64,000 nucleotides of DNA from Diospyros lotus (taxonomy: Eukaryota > Streptophyta > Magnoliopsida > Ericales > Ebenaceae). Below the pieces are notes generated by a model that was not told where the DNA came from, ran no database searches, and worked only from the letters and a program-made list of their open reading frames with translations. Positions 21,541 to 33,919 of this stretch are shown here, one piece after another. Position numbers and translations under genes: made by a program. The stretch covers positions 8,323,669 through 8,387,668 of the forward strand of contig NC_068344.1 in assembly GCF_014633365.1 (NCBI RefSeq), in the 5' to 3' direction. How positions within the stretch are numbered: position 1 is the first letter of the stretch; every line of letters begins with the position of its first letter.

Positions 21541-23343
21541 TGCCAATACTCAGCGAAGTGTTGTTATGTTAGTTTTGTCCCTGAGTCACCTTTGGCTTGC
21601 TATGAGGTGAGCTGAAGAGAGGTGAATCTCACTCAGGTTTTGAGTCTCAGTCTGTCGAGTTTTCTTATTTAAGTAAGGACCGATTCCTGAGTGGAGCGAA
21701 GGGAATGACGAAGCTTGGTTCCCATCTAAGGCGTTTCCTATTGAAACATAGTTCAACTCTTTAGTTGTGGTTTGTCGGGTGAGTAATCCGGTCGATTATT
21801 TACCAGTAACATCCATAAGTGGGAGTGAGTTGTTATAATAAAGGGAGCACAAGTGATTGTTGACTTTTTTAGGGTCATAATTAATGTTAAGTGTAAAGGG
21901 AAATGTTGGAAAACTAAATTTAACTATAAGTTGAAAGGGTTAAGACACGTGTGATTTTAGATACATTGAATGTAAAGAAAGGAGTCATATGTGGTCTTGA
22001 AAAGATCTTGGATACTTGTGAATAATGTTTCATCATATCTACTTGTGTTTACTTCATACCAAAATTCATGTATGTGAGAGTCTATAAGTACCTAGCTAAG
22101 TAGTCATGTTTAGTAAAACAAAGTAATGCTTGGTTTGCAATGAAATATACATTCCCATACTGCTTGTCCTCATAAGTCTTCAGTAGTAGTCTTGATGATA
22201 AAATTATTGTTTTATTTCAACTATCAACATTCGGAATTAACACAATCACTCATAATGTGATTGTAAGTTTGAGGAAAAGAATGATACTTTTACTCCGACA
22301 TTAAGAGCAGTTGAGCATGCAACAAGACACTTTTTAGAAGAAGATTATTATAGTTAAAGATTTGGGTTTATTTTTCAAAAAAAGAGAGTCGAATGCATTT
22401 ATAGCCTTTAAAAATTCCAAGGCTCTTAGTGTAAAGGAAAAGTGCCCATGTAGTTAAATCTTTGAGGTTCGATAGATAAGACAAATGCACATTACAAAAA
22501 TTCATTGAATTTTGTGAAACATGTGTAATTTGTCTCCTTATAATTATTTTGAGGTCTCCATAACAAAATTGTAATATCTAGAAATTTTTAAAAATATTCT
22601 AAAGAAATAGGAAAGTCAAAGAAATAAAGTCAAAGGGTTTATTAATAATCTTGTCAAAGACTATAACCTTTTAAGGGTATTTTGATAAGTTCCCTAAAAT
22701 TGAAACCTAAATAAGGACATTTTGGAAAAAATATTAAGGGTATAAATGTAAGAATTTTAAGAAAATAAGGTTGTAGTGTGATATTTCAAAGATCCTTGAG
22801 GTGCTAGTGTACTCAGAACTCTAGGATGAAATTGAGAACCAAACTTGAAAGGAGCTTAGTGACACTCTTTAAACCTCAAAAACTGACCAACAATGACCTA
22901 GATGAAAGAAGAAATAAAGATGAAGGGTCTTAAGTGTAATTTTTAAAAAAAAATTCTAAGACAATGGAAGTATAACTCAAATCTGAGCACGGAGCATGGT
23001 ACAAGGTGGGTGTTGGGGTATTAAAGTTGGGGAGTAAAACCCAACTCCTTCCCTAAGAGAATTATAAAATAAATCATTTAAGTAGAGTTTTATATACATG
23101 GAACACATCATTTAGTTTTGAACTTAATATTGCACTGCCTTGAAAAGCTAGCATAATATGTGATCTACCACAATATCTATTAAAATTATTTATAAGAAAT
23201 CAACTACCACAATATCTCATCTTTATAAGAATAAGTAGTTGCTAAGTTCTTTTTGCCGAGTTATAAATCATTATCATAATTGAGGTTTTGTTGTTAACCT
23301 AGTAATCAACAAAAACTTTTACAATTTACATGGGTAAATATTT
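21541..23343. other. Intergenic with LTR scraps
   Basis: No gene is supported. ttgtaatatctagaaattttta at about 22570 followed by ttaagggtataaatgtaaga (22736-22755) resembles the start of a chromovirus-like LTR, suggesting a short relic. 23100-23340 is AT-rich and leads into the kinase pseudogene. Confidence 0.4.
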
Positions 23344-25990
23344 TTGTACCTTGCTTTCCAAGGAATTCTGCATCCTCAACTCACATTGGATGAACATAAT
23401 GTGATGTCATCTGTGCCTGAACAATGTGTAATTATTGGTCCATTAATAGAAAACAAGACAGGTTTGGGTGGGACATGTAATGAATATAGGCTTCCTTACA
23501 ACATTTCCAACACTTTAGTCATTGATGGACGGTTTGAGGGATCGGTTTGTATGCACCACAAGCTAACCATAATCATCTTTCTTGCTTTTTCATTTTCTTC
23601 TTCACTTGTAATACAATGAGGCCCAATTTCTTGTTCCTTTTCAAGATGTTTGTAAATCCAATTTGGAAAATACATATCACTACTACAATCAACAGTTGAA
23701 TCATTCCAATTTTCTCTCCCTACAACCATGTCCAAAATCATTATCCCATAGTTATAAACATCTACTTTATAAGAGACCCCTCCGTAGTTTCTTGAAAATA
23801 GCTCAGAGGCTATATATCCAATCATCTCTCTTGTTCCAAACAATGATATGATACTTTGCTTGTGAAGACATTATTTAGCAAGTCCAAAATTAGATATTTT
23901 GGGACAAAAATTTTCATCTAGAAGAATGTTATAAGGCTTTATATCAAAGTGCAAAATCCTTGTCTTGCAACCTAAATTGAGGTACTCTAACCTTTTAGCA
24001 ACACCAACAACAATCTTATATAATTCTTCCAATCCCAATTCATGTTCTTTTGGCATATTTCTATCATGTATAAATTTGTCGAGAGATCCATTAGCCATAA
24101 ACTCATAAATTAGAGCTTTTTTTTCCATTCTCATAACAAAAACCCAATAAATTTACAATATTAACATGAGATGTCCGACTTATACTCGCAACCTCATTTA
24201 TAAATTGTTCTCCATCGCCTTTTGATTCCTTCAAAATTTTCACCACCACGAGGTGCCCATCATGTAACTTTCCTTTATAAACAGCACCAAACCCTCCTTC
24301 AACGAGTTTATTTTTGAAAGAGATGGTGATTTTCTTAATATCCAAATAGCTATATCTTTTAGAGGTAAGAGAACCAAAGCTCCTTAGAAAAGCCTCAACA
24401 TTTTGATCATCTATTTTCTTGAGATTTACAAAACAAAGAAATTTTTTTGACTTGTCTTTCCATGCAAAATAGTAGAACGGTATTACCAATGCCACAAATA
24501 CAGCAGTTCCAATACCTGTAATCAAGCATTCAATATGAAATAGCATGTAGAAAATATTAGACATATAAATTTCAAATTTATATAGGTTATATGTGCTACT
24601 TTTAAGTAAAACATATATCCACTTACAAATAATATTTAAATTGACTTGAAAAGATCAGTTTTGTGGGTTAATTAGTTTCCTAAAAATTACTTTCATCAAG
24701 TTACTTAAGCAACCCAAGAGTGGCTATATATGGCTGTGACCAACACTTCCTGACAAGTATAAACTAGGTTATAGGTTTAAATTAATCTTTCCAACCCCCT
24801 TTTCTGTAGACATTTATAATTATGTTTCATATAAAAAAAAATCCTTCTACTTCTTGCAACATAGCCAAATAGTTATAATAATTTTATAAGAATATTTGAC
24901 ATCTAAATACATTATTTCTAGCTTTTATACGTTTTGTATCTTGCTGGTTTTGATTTTTTATTTTATTTTTTATACTCATTGATCTCAAAACGTAACCAGA
25001 ATGGGTTTAATTGTTTGTTTTAATTTAAAATAAATTAATTTTTTTTGAAAAAATGAAAACAAGAAAAACATGTTTTTCGTTTCAATTTTATTCCACTTCC
25101 CTTATTATTGGAGGCAGAGGAGAAAAGAGAAATAATTAATTTATTTATTATTTCTAAAACAACAAAAAGTTGTTTGATTGTTTTCATCCAAAACAAATTT
25201 TAAACTCAAAACATATTTATTTATTTATTTATTCATATTTTATTATTGTAATAGAAAAAAATATTACAAAATTCATTAACTTTAAAATGTATATATTTTT
25301 TAATAATATATTAACATTAAATATTTATAATTTACTAAATAATCAAATTTATTGAATAAAATATTATTAAAAAATTATTTTCAAAATTTCAAAGAGAACG
25401 CGTTTTCTAATTTTATGTTTTAAGAAATAGTTTTTTAAAATGACAAAGAGAATGTCCTTTCAATTTTCTAAAAACTGACTACCAAAATAAAAAATTAAAA
25501 ATGAATTTAAAACTCGAAACTAAAAATTAAAAAATAAAAAGAACTCGGCCTAAATCTCTAATACTTGACTAACAGATACAAGGCGTTCGTTGTTGTTCAA
25601 ATTATAGTAGCTTATATGTTCTAGAGGTTTTATGCTTAGAATTTTTTTTTTTTTGGTTGTAAATTTTAAATTTTACAAGAAAATTTAAAAGTAATAGTCT
25701 AATACTTTTAGAGAAAGAAGCAGGGCAGAAACAGAACAATGAAAGAACAAATAGAGAAGTTAGTTTAGAAGGTTTTCTTTACCTAAGGGAAGGATCAGTT
25801 TGAGGTTTGGCCCTGCAATAAACAGCAGCAGGTTAAACGAATTGGGAAAAAGAGGATGGGAATTACAAATACAAGAATCGCTAAATATGCATGTTTGAAT
25901 TGAGATGATGAAATAATGAAGGAATTTGCAGCTCAAGCACGGCGGTGAATTGACCCCGAAGACTTCGTCCCAATCACCAGAAAGCATCCC
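23344..25990 (-). pseudogene. LRK10-like receptor kinase pseudogene A
   Basis: Parts in order on the minus strand: an ectodomain tail (25990-25920, GVNSPPCLSCK), a 30-nt mini-exon (25812-25783) with good splice sites, then a TM-plus-kinase exon from about 24515. The kinase part shows GTAVFVALVIPFYYFAW (membrane segment), GGFGAVYKGKL (glycine loop), VVVKILKE (lysine kept), [15 protein letters not shown] (catalytic loop of the LRK10L type), SNFGLAK (family DFG, Asp changed to Asn), YIASELF (family APE-like), and NRPSMTKVLEML. Breaks: a frameshift near 24105-24135 (around LLGFCYE), a stop after FGLAK (23871-23873) and a stop after LEML (23496-23498). Beyond the last stop, the PPKP tail typical of the family still reads on. 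Such kinases sit in the plasma membrane and are linked to defence. With the DFG Asp lost and three breaks, no active product is expected. The upstream ectodomain is missing. Confidence 0.85.
25712..25817 (-). repeat. 106-bp block identical to 39928-40033
   Basis: Contains the mini-exon of pseudogene A and its downstream intron start. Base-for-base identical with the block in pseudogene B 14.2 kb away. Divergence starts immediately outside it. Confidence 0.9.
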
Positions 25991-26882
25991 ATTGCCCAGC
26001 TACGCTAGAAAATCCAATCCAGTGGGGGAGGAGGAGTTTGAGTATTTTAAAGGTGAAATTCATACTAAAAAATATAAAAAGTTCAAGAAAAAATTTAGAA
26101 CAAAAAAGTAGTTAAGCTCAAAAGTGGAGAAAAATTTTCAATCATATCCTACAACCATCAGAGCAGTGGGAGAGAATAATCAATTATGGTCGAGGCACTT
26201 GAAAAAAATTGTGAGTGATCAAATCATTTGTCCCATAGTCAAGGCACGTGGAAAAAATTATGCGTGATCAAATCATTTGTCCTATAAAAAGCTTGGAAAG
26301 TAATTGAAGAAACTAAAAACTATCACGTGGAAAGCTTATCCTTTTTACTCCATCTTTTATTTTGATTTACTCAAAACATTGTCCTTTTGGGGGGGGTTTA
26401 GAGGAACCTAGAGTCTTATTAAAAGTAATGAAATTAAATATTATATGTGCTCTGTACTTTGATAGAACAAGTTCAACATATAAAATTAAGATAGTCTTTG
26501 TCTTTTTATTAATTTTACCAATTATACATCATTTTTAAGAGGCTAAATTTGAGAATTCCGACATAAAGTTATATCGTGACCACACCTTGGAACATATATA
26601 TCAATATCTTGTGATCAAATTCAAGATCAAGTTTAAATACTATATATGCTAAACCTTGCAAAACTGTAGCTGGGGCTTTGAAAAATAAGCCAGAAAGTAA
26701 AGATGAGAAGGACTGGGAATGACTTTTGACTAACACTTTCTGATTAAGAATTTTCATGTATGATATAATTTTAAAATATAAGTGCAAAATAGTTTTAATG
26801 TTGTGATTCTTTACTATTACATGTCTCAAATGATAATTATTTTTTGGTTCTTATATAGAAAATAATCTCTCAAGACTCTCAA
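25991..26882. other. Intergenic, nothing recognised
   Basis: Contains a near-duplicate pair at about 26185-26285 (caaatcatttgtcc...gaaaaaattNtgNgtgatc repeated with 55-60 bp spacing) and a G run at 26390. No gene is supported. Confidence 0.45.
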
Positions 26883-27546
26883 AATAGAGCTAAATCTTTA
26901 TTGCCTGATCGCACGAGTAGTAAGCCTCATGGAGAGATTATTTATGAAATTGTAATTTATTTATTTATGACGTTTATTGTCCAATATAATTTTCGTTTGA
27001 TGATTTTATATATAATTGCCAAAAGGGAGGGAAAAAAAAGTAATTCACATGATATGGGAAAGTTCTTTTTTGAAACTCGAAAGAAGAATAGAAAGTTGGT
27101 TCAACCTAAAATTGAATAAAAATATGTATGATCTAGTACTTTAACTTTTATTAAAGTTTCTTTGAGCAGTATTCTCTCATTCAATTTTAAGTCTTTAAAT
27201 TTTGCTGGATCAAATTGTAGAGACCATTCAAGCAAAGTCAATATTTTTTAATATTAAAGTAATTGAAAAATATTTTGGAGCGCAACGTCATAGCTATGTG
27301 TTTGGCTATGGGCGTGGAATCAAACAAAAAAACTTTAAAGATCCTAGTAAAAAGAGGATGGAAGAGTTTCAAACTAAACTTAATGATAAGTATGAAAAAA
27401 ATTGCGTCCTAAAAAGGTTCATTGTAGAGTTTGAAGAGAGATTGCAAAGGGTTAAATATTTCATGGAACAAAACTCAAATGCTTCAACAGAATTTCTCTC
27501 ATCTACTCTTGATGAAGATGTTCATGAGATTCTATTCACTTCATAG
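26883..27546 (+). pseudogene. CACTA-type (Transposase_24-like) ORF relic
   Basis: The first part reads SQNRAKSLLPDRTSSKPHGE, then KREGKKSNSHDMGKFFFETR. This is the arrangement seen in plant En/Spm-associated Transposase_24 proteins (N-K-A-N/R-x-x-x ... G-S-K, then an E/D-G-K-x-P ... F-x-x-T block). A last exon-like frame (27202-27546, 114 codons) has AQRHSYVFGYGRGIK and a Lys/Glu coiled-coil-like end. The pieces are in different frames with AT-rich spacers that may be introns. No CACTA termini were found, so this is a fragment. Confidence 0.5.
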
Positions 27547-29420
27547 TTTTGTAGGGATTTATTTATTTTTTCATGACTTTGATGTAAGACTATTTTTAAT
27601 TACATGATTACTTTTGATCCTAATTTTTTTTTTTCTTTTACTAAATGCTTTAAATTTTTGCAATACAATATTCAAAGCTAGACCATATGAAAGTTTTTTA
27701 ACAACTTTTTATTAAATAGGTATTATATTCTTAAACCTCCTACAAGAGATTCAAGGTGATGAACCTAATTAATTTCTAATAATATTGATTATTGATTAGA
27801 AATAGTGTTAATCATGCGATTAATCTATTCATATTTTTATGGAGTTTATTTTGTTTCTTTGTATATTTTTGTTTGTTGATATATTTTTTCATAATTCTTT
27901 TGTCACTTTTGGAGTGGTTATAGAGATTGACTAAATGAAAGAATTAGAGAATTGGAATTTTTAGTTAGTGATTGATTATTTTTTGTGAATGAGTTTGAAA
28001 TGAGATTTTGTACACAGTTCTTGCAACAAGTTGATGTAAAATGAGATATAAAATAAAAAAATTCTAAATCTTTGACCCACCATTGATGTTTGGTCTTTAA
28101 GAACAATGGATTCTAAATCTTTTTTGTGAATGGTTATTTTTGTTTAGTTGTTCGATTGATATTATGTTTGATTTTATCTATTTTGCCTTGTTTTGCTTTG
28201 GGATGATCGTCCTTGCATGATTCCCGATATTCGTACACTCGATTACGTTAAAAGAGGTAAATAGTAGGTTGGGCCTTTGACTCTTACGCAAAACAAGAAT
28301 CGAACTTGCAAACCATCAGATTGATACTGACATATTACTCATCTGACTGCTTAACCTATGAGCTAGGGGCTTGCCTTGTTTTACTTTGTTTCAAAGTTAG
28401 TTTGAGGGAGAAAAAGAAAAACATGTTTGAATCTATATATATATATATATGTTATGCACATTTTAATATGATTTTCTCTCTTTGCACATTGTAGGTATTT
28501 GAAGATAAAGTCCAGTTAGCAACACTTAATTGGTATTGATTGTAACTAATATATGGATTTTAGTGACACTTATAACAAAAAATTTTTTTTTTGATTATAG
28601 GGAGATATTAGGATAATATGAAACCCATCACTTTTTTTTTTCTCATTTTTTATGATTGTGGATTATATGGAAGCCCTTAAGATAATTGTAATTATTACAT
28701 AATCAATGTTAATGATCCTATTTTGCATATATCTTATTTTTACGAAATTAATTTAGAACTACATTTTTATTAATAGTATCTCTCTTGTCAAAATTAATAG
28801 GTACAAAATAAATTCTTAAATAATAGTAAAAATAGTCATTAAAATTTTAGTAATAGTAATAATAAAATAAAAATATAGATATAATGATAGAAATATTTAT
28901 TATTGATATTATATTTAGTGACCAATAAATATAGTTATAACGATGAGATTATTCGTCATTGAAATTATAATTAGTGACCGATAAATATTGCAATAACACC
29001 GAAAATATTTATTATTAACATTATATTTAATAATCAATAAATATTACAATAACGACAAGAATATGGTTACGAGTATTACGCCATAACTTATGTTATATTT
29101 ATCTTAAAAACTGCAACAAATTCGATCGGCATCCATCTCTAATCATGCTAGAAATTTACATATTATCATCGGAAAAATTTATGACTTCCCTTGGTATAAT
29201 GAATATTTTTTTTTATGAAAAATTCTATTAGTATCTTTATAGTGTTAGATTATCTTAAATTCAAATTGAAATAGGATTTTTGTATTCAATTCAAAATTCA
29301 GTTATAAGTTTAAGATTTTTAAATTATTTTATATATTATTTATCCCAAAAAATGAAATTGCATATCTAATTATCTGTCGACGTTCGATTTCAGCCGATCG
29401 TGATTCGTTTTGGGCCGCGG
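27547..29420. other. Intergenic AT-rich DNA
   Basis: No gene is supported. Short (AT)n run near 28434-28450 and a minisatellite at 28850-29065. The last 60 bp before 29421 form the left flank of the TR-GAG element. Confidence 0.5.
28850..29065. repeat. About 55-62-bp AT-rich minisatellite, 3-4 copies
   Basis: Units contain agtgaccaataaatat, ataacgatga and attattcgtcattgaaattata with substitutions (agtgaccgataaatatt, aataatcaataaatatt). Degenerate, plus-strand reading. Confidence 0.6.
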
Positions 29421-32076
29421 TGTAATACTTGGGAAGAATTTGAGGATAAAAATGATATTTGATAAAGGGCATAAATGAAATTTTGGAAAAAATAAGACTA
29501 TAGGGTACACTAACACAGTTTTGGACGACCGAATTAGTCAGAGGGAGTATCCTGGACCCTAGATAGCCAAGAAAAATAATATGGTATCGACAAGTGATTT
29601 AAATTATGATTTTTAGTGATAAAAGAAATGAGATCAGGAACAGTTTTCGGTACAGCAAAAATACAGCTGCTAGTTAGGTCGTATTACCGAATTGTTATAG
29701 ACGATGTCCAAAAAGTCAACAGAAAGTGTCAAGGACTAGTATTCGAGGTATAGAACAACCCTTAAGTGGTTTCAGGTGGAATCGAATGGATTTGAGGTCA
29801 AATCAATCAATCGGGCCTAAGTGTAATTTTCTAAAAATGCCCGAGGGAGGTCAAAACGGTAAATTTTCAGAAATTTCAAGGGAGAAATGAGAAGTTCTAA
29901 TCTTGAGGGTCTTATTGATGGTGCTCGAAAGATCATGGGCTTGAGGATAAGGGCCAAAATGCAAAAGAAAAATTTCAGGGGGCCAAACTGCAATTTTCGA
30001 AAAATTGCTCAAAGATGGCAGATTTGGCCGCGATTTGTGGCCGGAAAATCTGGCCATTTGGCAACCTAGGACTGTCAGGGAGTGGCCTAGGATGGTCTAG
30101 GAGGCGTGGGGAAGAAGTTTTGGCCAGAGATCGGCCACGTGGGGGGGTCGTTTTTGCCTATAAATACCGAGGGCTTTCGGCCGAATTTGAAGCACAAATC
30201 GACCACGATTTTGGATGATTTTGGGAGCTTTGATAAAGGGCTTTTGGTCTCTAGGCATCAAGGATCGTTTTGGGAGTGTTTTGAAGCATTTTGGTAAGCT
30301 TTTGAGAGTTGTTCGAGTTCGGCCGAGGGTTAGAGGCGGATGGCCACTACCGACCTGTAACCGGCCATTTGGAGGCCTTGCCGGTGTCCTTTCGGCCTGA
30401 AACCGGTGGGGCTAGGATCGATTCTTCAAGGGCTTTCAGACAGTACCGATTTTGTGGCCATCGGAGCAACTGCCGACGACTGGCTCGAGGTTGAAGACGG
30501 TGGCACGTGACTGCCACGAGCCAGCCTTTGCTTCCAGCCTACTCGCCCGCGCGTGGAGGCGCATGCTACATAGGTAATTTCTGATTTTTTTCGAAAATTC
30601 TTAGAAAATTATTTTATGAATTATTATGTAAAAATATTTGAGAAAATAGTTGTGTAGATATTTATTTTGAATTATTAGAGAAGAAAAATAGGAGAAAATA
30701 AGAAAATGTGAGAAAATTAAGGAGAAAATTATATTAATAATTATTGGGTGATTAGGGTATCTTGAGGCTTGAGGTGAAGTGACTCGTGCAAAGTGAGAAG
30801 AAGACACGCAAATCGAGGTAGGCACGCAAATCAAGGCAAATTGCGCTTGTCAATTTGAAATTTCATCTAAAGGTGAGTGGTTCTACCCGAAAAGACTTAT
30901 AGTAGCATATGAATGGTTTATTGTGAGTGTTCATTCCTATGGCTCGGTTTATTGTGATGGTTTATCCAAATGGTTATTTACACATGCATTGAATTTCGTA
31001 CGATTGCATACATCGAATTGTTGATTTTAAATTTTACATGTTATGATTTTCCAGCATTAGCATGTCGTGTTGTCCATGTGGGACGTGGGTTGTTAACCTG
31101 TGACGTAGCTCTCGAGTATCAGCATTTGGAATACGTGCCAAGGGTTAATGCTATGTGACCTACTTGGGACGGGGCTGAGACGGACTTCACCCTACGGTAC
31201 TCAAGTGGCGGGGCTGAGAGTGGACACCATCCCGATTGTTGGCTCAAGTGGCGGGGCTGAGAGTGGACACCACCCCAGGTTCTTTTGAGCAATAGCATTA
31301 AGGCCGAGGTGTCGAGGATTTTGGGGATAGTGCTGATGTGACACTCTTAGGGCTAGGGTTACGTTGGGTTTTGGGATGCTTTTGAGTTGGAGCGTAAAGC
31401 CTAACAATGACAATGGGGTGATTCCCGAGTTCATATGTCAAGGTTGTCCCTCTTAAGCAGGATTGTTTTGCCAATGGGCCGAAGTGGTCGTGTCGCCTTT
31501 AGAGAGATTGCATTTTCCCCGGTTAGGGTTAAGTGCTATGTGGGATTCTCTTAGGCTGGTGCATGTCGGGATTTATCGATTTTATATATGATTTTGCATA
31601 TCTCCATGAAAATGTTTTTGAACTCTCACTTAGATGATTCAACATCTAATTTGGACTATATCCCTGGAATATTCAAACGTTCTAGGTGAAAGCAGTGGTG
31701 CCAAGGGAAAGAATGTCATCGAGATGTAGCTGCTACGTTTAGTTTTCGTAGGTTTTGTATATGATTACGATGTTCAGAGGATATGTAATATTTTGATATT
31801 TTCATGTGAAACATCGATTTGATTATTGTAAAGGAATTGTCAGTTATATATCATTGAGGTTTCGATCTTGCTTCCGTTGATGTGATTGATAATGCCTGTC
31901 TTAGTCTATTAATTATTAAATTTTGATATGCTAAGAAGGTACGATCAGGATTTTCGGGAAATGATTATGATGAAGGTATGTGTGTCAAGAGGCTTATGTT
32001 GTATGATATTAAAAAAAAAAAAAAATATTCCCAAAATCTTGAGGTAATGCACGTTGTGAGAAAACGGAGCGTTACA
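29421..32076 (+). repeat. 5' LTR of TR-GAG
   Basis: 2,656 bp, TGTAATACTTGG to GGAGCGTTACA. A copy of 33920-36561 with scattered substitutions. Contains a TATA box and G-box (30136-30166) and a duplicated gtggcggggctgagagtgga block (about 31205-31275). Small frames at 29851-30494 and 30970-31434 are not genes. Confidence 0.9.
30136..30166 (+). promoter_or_regulatory. G-box plus TATA box in TR-GAG LTR
   Basis: cacgtg (30136-30141) lies 17 bp before tataaata (30159-30166). The right LTR has the same pair at 34634-34639 and 34657-34664. G-boxes bind plant bZIP and bHLH factors. About 30010-30130 upstream is dense in ggcc words. Confidence 0.55.
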
Positions 32077-32077
32077 A

Positions 32078-32090
32078 TTGGTATCAGAGC
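32078..32090 (+). other. Primer binding site, initiator tRNA-Met type
   Basis: ttggtatcagagc begins one base after the LTR end; tggtatcagagc is the standard plant Met site. Confidence 0.85.
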
Positions 32091-32265
32091 GAACTAGCAA
32101 AAACCTCGATTGGAGACTCAGGGGTACTAGTGGAAATTGAGAATAACTGAGTCAGTAATGGTTTAGCTATCAAGATAGGTTTGAATCATTGAGGTTCGAG
32201 TATTAGAATGGTTTGGTATTTATTAGAATCATTAAGGTTCAAGTATTGATGTTTGCCTTTTTCAG

Positions 32266-33561
32266 ATGGAGAGGACTCGAAGAATCTTGGATCTCAATGA
32301 GCGAGATGAGGAAAATGGTAGTAGCAGTCATCATGGTTGCTCAGTGAGTCGTGCCACAAGCAGTAGTCGTAGTCGCTCTACAAACTCTACTACGAGTAAT
32401 CACTATAGTCGTTCGACGAATCGCGCCACGAGCAGTAGACGACAAGGAGAGCAATCAGGTCCTAGTGAAAGTAGGCTTGATTGAATAGAGCGAATCTTAA
32501 AGGGCGTACTAACACATGTAACAAGGAACAAGCCGCCAAGGCATACCCCCCATGTGCTGGATCAGTATTGCCGGCAAAGACCCTCGGTGTTTAGAGGAAA
32601 AGCGGGAGATGACCCCAATGCAGCTGAGTACTGGATAGAGCAAACTGAGAAGCTGCTTCAACATCTGCAGTGCAGTGACAAAGATAAGGTTAACTGCGCT
32701 ACATTCATGCTAGAGGAAGAAGCTGCATGATGGTGGCAATCAGCCCAGCGGGCCCTACAAAGGACACCTAGGCAAACAGCGCAGGATCTAAGGCCGAGAC
32801 AAGCTCAACTGATAACCTGGGAAGCATTCAAGGAAGTATTCAATGCTAAGTACTTTCCCCAAAGCTGGAAGGAAGAAAAAACTTGGGAATTCATGAAGTT
32901 GAGGCAGACTGATGAGATGTCAGTAACTCAATACGATGTCAAGTTTACCCAACTAATCAGGTACGTGCCTATGTACGAAACTGACGAGAGGCAGAAGGCA
33001 CAGAAATTTGTGGGTGGATTGAAGGTAGATCTATAACAAGCTCTCAGCTCATATACTATCAACACTTACAACGAGGCACTGGACAGGGCTCTGACCACTG
33101 AGATGAACTTACTGCATGTAGGGCTAATAAGATCTGATGAAAAGAAAAGAGATTCAAAAGCCCTAGAGCATAAGTCAGGAGGGAAAAATTTCAAGGATAG
33201 CAAACCGTGTCCTCAATGCAATAAAGAACACCCAGGAAGAAATTGTTCGCAAGGGCATATCATGTGTTTTTCATGCGACGAAAAAGGACATAAGGAGAAT
33301 GACTGCCCTAAGAAGAAAGATGTACCTCCAATTGGGAATCGAACGGGGATCACATGCTACTCGTGTAATCAACCCGGTCATTACGCTAGTGAATGTCTAA
33401 AAAGACAAAAGATGGATCGACCCGGGAAGATAAACATGACGCCAGCACCTCGTACCGGAAGAGTCTATTGCCTAGAAAAAGAAAATGAAGAGGTCTACCC
33501 TCGTCTGGCGAGAGATGACGAAGAGACCCATCCGATAATGACCAAAGGTATGTCAGTTTAA
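32266..33561 (+). pseudogene. gag gene of TR-GAG with three internal stops
   Basis: One continuous frame of 431 codons. An N-terminal Ser/Arg/Thr-rich tail (to about residue 72) is followed by a retrotrans_gag domain (VFRGKAGDDPNAAEYWIEQ; WWQSAQRAL; FKEVFNAKYFP). Then come a linker and CCHC-type knuckles: CPQCNKEHPGRNC, CFSCDEKGHKENDC and CYSCNQPGHYASEC. Stops lie at 32482-32484 (TGA), 32728-32730 (TGA, just before WWQ) and 33034-33036 (TAA). Each can come from one C-to-T change at a CGA or CAA codon, and there is no frameshift in 1.3 kb. The protein would form the virus-like particle and bind element RNA. As it stands it cannot make a full product. Confidence 0.9.
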
Positions 33562-33905
33562 TTCAGGTTGATAGCAACCAAGTTAAGGTTCAATGTTATC
33601 AATTTCTGTGCAATCATGGCATATGCATTAGTATAGGAATGGGTTGGGAGAATTAATTGTCAAATAAAATAAGTTTCGAGGACACGATTGGGAATGATAT
33701 TGAGATTTGTGTAACTGCCGTTTAAAGCTACAACGGGATATTCTAGAAAATAAAAGACGTGTCTGGTAAGCTCGGATCATAAGGAGAAATAAGTTATGAA
33801 TAATTGCTAAGGATTATGAATGGTACTTAGAACATTTCAATTGGGAGTCATTAGCAATAGTAGTGATACAATTATCACGGACCAAATTTCGAGGATGAAA
33901 TTTCT

Positions 33906-33919
33906 TTAAGGGGGGAGAA
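33906..33919 (+). other. Polypurine tract of TR-GAG
   Basis: ttaaggggggagaa ends directly at the TG of the right LTR. Confidence 0.8.
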
